From NCBI GenBank assembly GCA_029260235.1, contig JAJDDP010000075.1:1-46261 (forward strand): 46,261 nucleotides of DNA, in the 5' to 3' direction. The notes below the pieces were generated by a model, which was given only the letters and a program-made list of their open reading frames with translations, was not told the DNA's origin and searched no databases. Made by a program: the position numbers and the translations under genes. The first letter of the stretch is position 1, and every line of letters starts with the position of its first letter. The stretch comes from Phycisphaerae bacterium. Its GTDB lineage: Bacteria; Planctomycetota; Phycisphaerae; UBA1845. Of the stretch, positions 42,710 through 46,261 are shown one piece after another.

Positions 42710-44226
42710 CGGGCTGCTCCCTCCTCGCCATGAGGCGAAGGGGGCGTAGCTTCGCTGTCGAGCAGAGCACGTTCCAATTCCTGAACCAAGGGGACGGGTA
42801 AGATATGTTCGATTTCGTCCGCATCGCGGTCAACATGAGAAGGAGCTATGTCGGCGTACTTGATCAGGTACATCTCCCAAAGGCGATGGTTTCGCAGGAT
42901 TCGTTCGGCGTCGATTCGGCCGGCGGTCGTCAGTTGCAGCGATGAACTCGATGATCGCTCGAGCAGGGCCAAGCGGGTCGCGCGCTGGATGAGACGTCGA
43001 AGTTGCGCCGCTGACCAACTTCGCTTTGGAAGAACCATTTCAAGGGGAATGGTCTTGCCTCGATCTGCGAGTTCTTCACATTCAGCCAGCGCCCGCAGCA
43101 AGTGTTGCAAGGCTACCTTGCGGGCGATAGACCATCTACGGGCCAGGCTGGCAATGACGCCGCGGTGGGGGGCGAACAACATGCTGCCAAAGAACAAGCA
43201 CCCAGCCACAATGACGATGATCGCGCCGGTGGGCAGGCGGGGCGCCGAGGCGCTGATTGTGGATCCAATCCAGCCGCTGACCGCTCCGATAAGCCCAGCC
43301 AATAAAGTCATCACCACCAAGTGATCAGTCCAGAACCGAGCCGCCGCCGAAGGAATGATCAATAGCGCCACGACAAGGATTAGTCCGACGGCCTGCAAGC
43401 CGACTACTGTGGTCAACACCACTAGGCCCATCATGAGAAAATCGACCCAGGTTGGAGAGATGCCTTGGGAGGCGGCGAATGATGAATCGAAACAAACAGC
43501 CCGGAACTCCTTAAAAAGAAGTACGGCCCCGAGCAGGACCAACAAAGTTACGCCGCCGATGATCTGGGCATCTTGAACGAGCAGGGCGGCTGCCTTTCCG
43601 TAAATGAACGTATTTAGACCCGCCTCTTGCCCTGTGTTCATCTCTTGGACGAGGCTCATCAGAACCATGCCAATGCCGAAGAAAACGCTCAGGACGATTC
43701 CGATGGCTGCATCCTCTTTGATCCTGGGGATCCTTCGCAGGCCGGCCACACAGAGAACGCCTAACACCCCGGTGGCGGCTGCTCCGGTAAGCAGGACTGG
43801 CAGGTTCTTGGTGCCCATGATCATGAATGCGCCGGCTACACCCGGCAGGGTGGCATGACTGAGTGCGTCGCCCATCATCGCCCGCTTGCGCAGGTAGGCG
43901 AACGTGCCGATGACACCCGCTGCGATGCCGAGCAGCGTTGTGCCGATGACTACCACGCGCGTGCGGTGGTCTCGAAGGGTCAATGCCCTGATCAACAGGT
44001 GAGAAGTTGATGGTTGACCGTCAGCTTGACTGCCTGTGTGGGCATTGTCGAAGTGGGTTGCACTAGTAGGCTCGCCCTGATCGGCGTTGCAGGGTCGGAC
44101 CAGGGAAAATGTGATCCCCAGGCAGAGCACAAGCCCAACCCAAAAGGCCGACGAATGAGACTTCCGCGATAGCGATTGCGCCCACCGGGTTGGGCAGTTC
44201 AAGATGTCAATCCATCGACGGGCCAT
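42706..44226 (-). CDS. Metal ABC permease with C-terminal DtxR/MntR-like domain (first permease)
   Basis: The 506-aa product begins with a signal-like membrane helix and an ~40-residue extracytoplasmic linker containing His and Asp (about 45-75), then an ABC-3 permease core (about 80-340) and a DtxR/MntR-like module (about 360-480: LQHLLRALAECEEL, winged-helix-like SWSAAQLRRLIQRATRL, and NHRLWEMYLIKYADIAPSHV plus DADEIEH). Ligands equivalent to His79, Glu83, Glu105 and His106 of DtxR are kept; His98 is Asp and Cys102 is Asp. The ATG at 44226 lies 4 bp after the ATPase stop; an in-frame ATG at 44274 would overlap that gene by 44 bp. It pairs with the second permease. Confidence 0.9.
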   Translation of the reverse strand: MARRWIDILNCPTRWAQSLSRKSHSSAFWVGLVLCLGITFSLVRPCNADQGEPTSATHFDNAHTGSQADGQPSTSHLLIRALTLRDHRTRVVVIGTTLLGIAAGVIGTFAYLRKRAMMGDALSHATLPGVAGAFMIMGTKNLPVLLTGAAATGVLGVLCVAGLRRIPRIKEDAAIGIVLSVFFGIGMVLMSLVQEMNTGQEAGLNTFIYGKAAALLVQDAQIIGGVTLLVLLGAVLLFKEFRAVCFDSSFAASQGISPTWVDFLMMGLVVLTTVVGLQAVGLILVVALLIIPSAAARFWTDHLVVMTLLAGLIGAVSGWIGSTISASAPRLPTGAIIVIVAGCLFFGSMLFAPHRGVIASLARRWSIARKVALQHLLRALAECEELADRGKTIPLEMVLPKRSWSAAQLRRLIQRATRLALLERSSSSSLQLTTAGRIDAERILRNHRLWEMYLIKYADIAPSHVDRDADEIEHILPVPLVQELERALLDSEATPPSPHGEEGAAR

Positions 44227-44230
44227 CGAA

Positions 44231-45064
44231 TCAATCCGTGCCCAGCCGGGCGACAGCGCTGGCTGCCTTATCAAGGAGTGTCAGCCGCCCGCCGTAGGTT
44301 CGGTGTAGGTTTTCACTGGTGAAGGTTTCTGCCGTTGGACCGCTGGCAACGATGCGCATGTTGAGTAGGACGACGTGGTCGAAGTACTCGGGCACGGTTT
44401 GCAGGTCGTGGTGTACGACGATGCAGGTTTTCCCCTGGGTTTTGAGTTCGCGCAGCAGGATGACGATGGCTTGCTCGGTGGCAGCGTCCACGCCGGCGAA
44501 CGGTTCATCCATGAAGTAGACCTGGGCTTCCTGCACGAGCGCCCGGGCCAAGAACACACGCTGCTGCTGCCCGCCGGACAGTTTGCTGATCTGTCGCGTG
44601 GCGTAGTCAGCCATTCCCACTTGTTCGAGGCAGTGCAACGCCTTGGCACGATCCTTCCGCCGCACGGGCACACACCAGGGGATACGCCCATACCTGCCCA
44701 TGGTCACCACGTCCAAAGCGCTGGCTGGAAAATCCCAATCGACGCTCTCTCGCTGAGGTACATAGCCAATCTGGCGGCGTTGTTTCTTGTAGGGATTCCC
44801 AAAAAAACGAACGCTGCCCGACGCACGTGGGACCAGATCGAGGCAGGCTTTGATGAGCGTGCTCTTGCCCGCCCCATTGGGGCCTACGATGCCTATCAAC
44901 TGACCTGCAGGGGCAGCATAGTCGATGTCCCAAAGTACAGGCCTGCGATGATAGGCCACGGTCATGTCGTGGATCGACACGGGTGCAGCGACGTCATGCT
45001 CAGCTTGGAGCGATCCTGCAATCGCTGAAGATGAGGCTTTCTTGGGTGGTGTTCGCACGATCAT
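44231..45064 (-). CDS. Metal ABC transporter ATPase subunit
   Basis: The 277-aa product has all ABC motifs: Walker [10 protein letters not shown] (about 61-69), Q-loop [13 protein letters not shown], signature [17 protein letters not shown] (about 162-178), Walker B VYFMDEP, D-loop, and the switch His in CIVVHHDL. The Q-loop sequence VDWDFP is typical of TroB/MntA/ZnuC-type importers. The first ~27 residues form a poorly conserved extension. It is the second gene of the operon, 4 bp after the substrate-binding protein, and drives uptake through the two permeases that follow. Confidence 0.94.
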   Translation of the reverse strand: MIVRTPPKKASSSAIAGSLQAEHDVAAPVSIHDMTVAYHRRPVLWDIDYAAPAGQLIGIVGPNGAGKSTLIKACLDLVPRASGSVRFFGNPYKKQRRQIGYVPQRESVDWDFPASALDVVTMGRYGRIPWCVPVRRKDRAKALHCLEQVGMADYATRQISKLSGGQQQRVFLARALVQEAQVYFMDEPFAGVDAATEQAIVILLRELKTQGKTCIVVHHDLQTVPEYFDHVVLLNMRIVASGPTAETFTSENLHRTYGGRLTLLDKAASAVARLGTD

Positions 45065-45068
45065 GGCA

Positions 45069-46052
45069 TCACTCCGAGGTCGAAAGTTTTCCCTGCATTC
45101 CCCGCTGGGGAGTGTTGCCGCCCAATGCCCGAGCGATCGTCGTCACATTGTGATCGATCATGCCGACGTAGCTGCCCTCATAGGTGCCCGCCTTGCCCAT
45201 GGCATCTGAGAAGAGGCTTCCGCCGATGCGCACTGCATGTCCTCGGGCTGCAGCACCTTCGATGAGTGATTCTACGTTTTTCTGAGATACGGAAGTCTCG
45301 ACAAACACAGCTCCGACCTTCCGATCAACCATCAGATTGATCAGCCGGTTGACGTCCTCAATGCCCGCTTCTGATTCGGTACTGATACCCTGAACGCCGC
45401 GAACTTCCAGGCCGTAGGCGCGAGCGAAGTAATTGAACGCATCGTGGGCGGTGATCAGCACCCGTCTATCTTCCGGTACGCCCGAAATCGCTTTTCGGGC
45501 GTAGACATGCAGCTCATCCAGCCTGGATGCATACGCCTCGTAGTTGGCTTGGTAGTAGTCGGCGTTTGGCGGATCAAACTCCGAGAGTGACTGGGCGACG
45601 GCCTTGGTGCATTGCTGCCAGAGGGAAACGTCCATCCACAAATGGGGATCGTAATGCCCAGCGAACTCGGGCGGCTCTAGCAGGAGTGATCTGTCGATGG
45701 ACTCGGTGACCGCATAGACCGCTTTCTTCCGGGCGACCTTGATGAACGTGTCCGACATTTTCCCTTCCAGCATCAAGCCGTTGTAGAAAATCACGTCTGC
45801 TCGCAACAACTCGGCAATGTCTGACCGGGTCGCGATGTAGAGATGCGGATCAACAGCTTCGCCGATGATGTTCTGAACGGCGGCTTTGTCACCGACAACC
45901 TGACGCACAATGTCAGCCACCATGCCGGTCGTGCAGGTGATCTTGTAGGGAATCGATGGCGGATCAGCCTTGAGCGGCAATGGAGCTACCAACCAGCCGC
46001 TGGCCAAGATGAACGCTGTCGCGATGAATGACGCAAAGGGTCTAACAGCCAT
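45069..46052 (-). CDS. Metal ABC substrate-binding protein, TroA/ZnuA-like
   Basis: The 327-aa periplasmic protein has a signal peptide (about 1-29, ending LKADPP) and the four metal ligands of the cluster A-I binding proteins: His70 (VDPHLYI), His137 (HYDPHLWMD), His203 ([16 protein letters not shown]) and Asp283 (SLFSDAMG). This set matches TroA (His68, His133, His199, Asp279) rather than the Mn-selective PsaA type, in which the third ligand is Glu. There is no His-rich loop of the ZnuA kind. The ATG at 46052 follows GGGAG and removes a non-conserved upstream extension. It is the first gene of the operon. Confidence 0.94.
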   Translation of the reverse strand: MAVRPFASFIATAFILASGWLVAPLPLKADPPSIPYKITCTTGMVADIVRQVVGDKAAVQNIIGEAVDPHLYIATRSDIAELLRADVIFYNGLMLEGKMSDTFIKVARKKAVYAVTESIDRSLLLEPPEFAGHYDPHLWMDVSLWQQCTKAVAQSLSEFDPPNADYYQANYEAYASRLDELHVYARKAISGVPEDRRVLITAHDAFNYFARAYGLEVRGVQGISTESEAGIEDVNRLINLMVDRKVGAVFVETSVSQKNVESLIEGAAARGHAVRIGGSLFSDAMGKAGTYEGSYVGMIDHNVTTIARALGGNTPQRGMQGKLSTSE

Positions 46053-46255
46053 CGATGGTACTCCCGCTTGGGACTCTGAACGCACTCTAGCCCCGGGCAG
46101 TGGAAGCATCCCCCGCCCGCCAACTAAGGTGCTGGATATAAAAGTTAGCACAGGCTATCTTATGTTGTTTCGGCTGTCAAGTGTATCCTTCGCCAGATAA
46201 ATCGGCTACACTGACGGTGGATTCCATTGAGGTCTTTCTGATCGAGGAGCTTGGT
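46053..46255. other. Right-edge intergenic region, metal importer to the right-hand gene
   Basis: The ~200-base region holds the metal-importer promoter and operator (46142-46180) and the leader of a gene starting on the plus strand at the right edge. No further gene is visible. Confidence 0.4.
46142..46180 (-). promoter_or_regulatory. Promoter and DtxR-type operator of the metal importer operon
   Basis: On the minus strand, TTGACA (46180-46175), 17 bp, and TAGCCT (46157-46152) form a candidate promoter with a perfect -35 but a weak -10. Overlapping the -10 is an interrupted palindrome, AAGTTAGC (46142-46149), 4 nt, GCTATCTT (46154-46161), matching at 7 of 8 positions per arm. The TTAGC...GCTA core resembles DtxR/IdeR boxes. 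Position and sequence suggest metal-dependent repression of the operon. Confidence 0.6.
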
Positions 46256-46261
46256 ATGCCC
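46256..46261 (+). CDS. Start of a gene divergent from the metal importer (first two codons only)
   Basis: ATG CCC at 46256-46261 is preceded by GAGGAG (46244-46249) with 6-bp spacing, a good ribosome-binding site. The same frame is also open from a GTG at 46217 (reading VDSIEVFLIEELGMP), so translation could begin further upstream. The product cannot be identified. Divergent from the metal importer and next to its operator, it might share metal regulation. Confidence 0.4.

Noticed and set aside
1..46261. CRISPR arrays, insertion sequences, integrases or prophage genes.
   Set aside because: No periodic direct repeats, transposase motifs, terminal repeats or phage genes were seen.

Overview
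The window is a stretch of bacterial chromosome, moderately GC-rich, densely coded and without tRNA or rRNA genes, insertion sequences or CRISPR. Several features point to a planctomycete, probably of the Phycisphaerae type: a membrane protein with an N-terminal CxxCGYxLxGL...CPxCG zinc ribbon, a very large secreted FG-GAP/Cys-rich/Asp-rich protein with a C-terminal Cys-Gly plus membrane-anchor tag, a bacterial topoisomerase VI A-type protein, frequent GTG and TTG starts, and housekeeping genes scattered among unrelated neighbours. The taxonomic call is inference from gene style, not from a marker gene.

Layout. The left edge (1-773) holds the N-terminal part of a membrane-anchored coiled-coil protein, followed by an amidohydrolase-like protein that lacks two expected metal ligands, and dapF (lysine/peptidoglycan). 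A GT-C-like membrane protein follows, then purSL-purQ (purine synthesis), an NhaC-type Na+/H+ antiporter, a HELLH membrane protein, nadC (NAD synthesis) and a two-gene M16 peptidase operon in which only the upstream gene has the zinc motif. From 15.5 to 18.9 kb there is a cassette of polysaccharide deacetylase, ATP-grasp ligase and PHP phosphoesterase, then tsaD (tRNA t6A). From 20 to 28.7 kb are accessory genes: DUF1963, a GNAT, an orphan DNA-methyltransferase-like protein, the FG-GAP protein, a small membrane protein, a radical SAM protein and the zinc-ribbon membrane protein. Topoisomerase VI subunit A lies at 28.7-29.9 kb without its B partner in the window.

From 30 to 36 kb there is a regulatory/stress-like stretch: a ribbon-helix-helix protein with an SPFH protein, a divergent TetR operon (TetR, VOC, SRPBCC-YCII fusion, DUF1579 interrupted by an in-frame TAG), an intrinsic terminator, a candidate structured RNA, a slipin-like SPFH protein and a GNAT. 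A PhoB/PhoR-like two-component system follows, preceded by a 7-4-7 Pho-box-like element, then miaE (tRNA hydroxylation) and a di-haem lipoprotein.

The right end (41.4-46.2 kb, minus strand) is a TroABCD-type Mn/Zn/Fe ABC importer operon. Both permeases carry a C-terminal DtxR/MntR-like module with conserved metal ligands, and the promoter contains a DtxR-style inverted repeat. This sensor-transporter fusion with a matching operator is the most coherent system in the window. The strongest further candidates are the interrupted DUF1579 gene, the structured RNA at about 34.4-34.63 kb, the minus-strand hairpin/terminator cluster at about 26.5-26.7 kb and the lone topoisomerase VI A gene.
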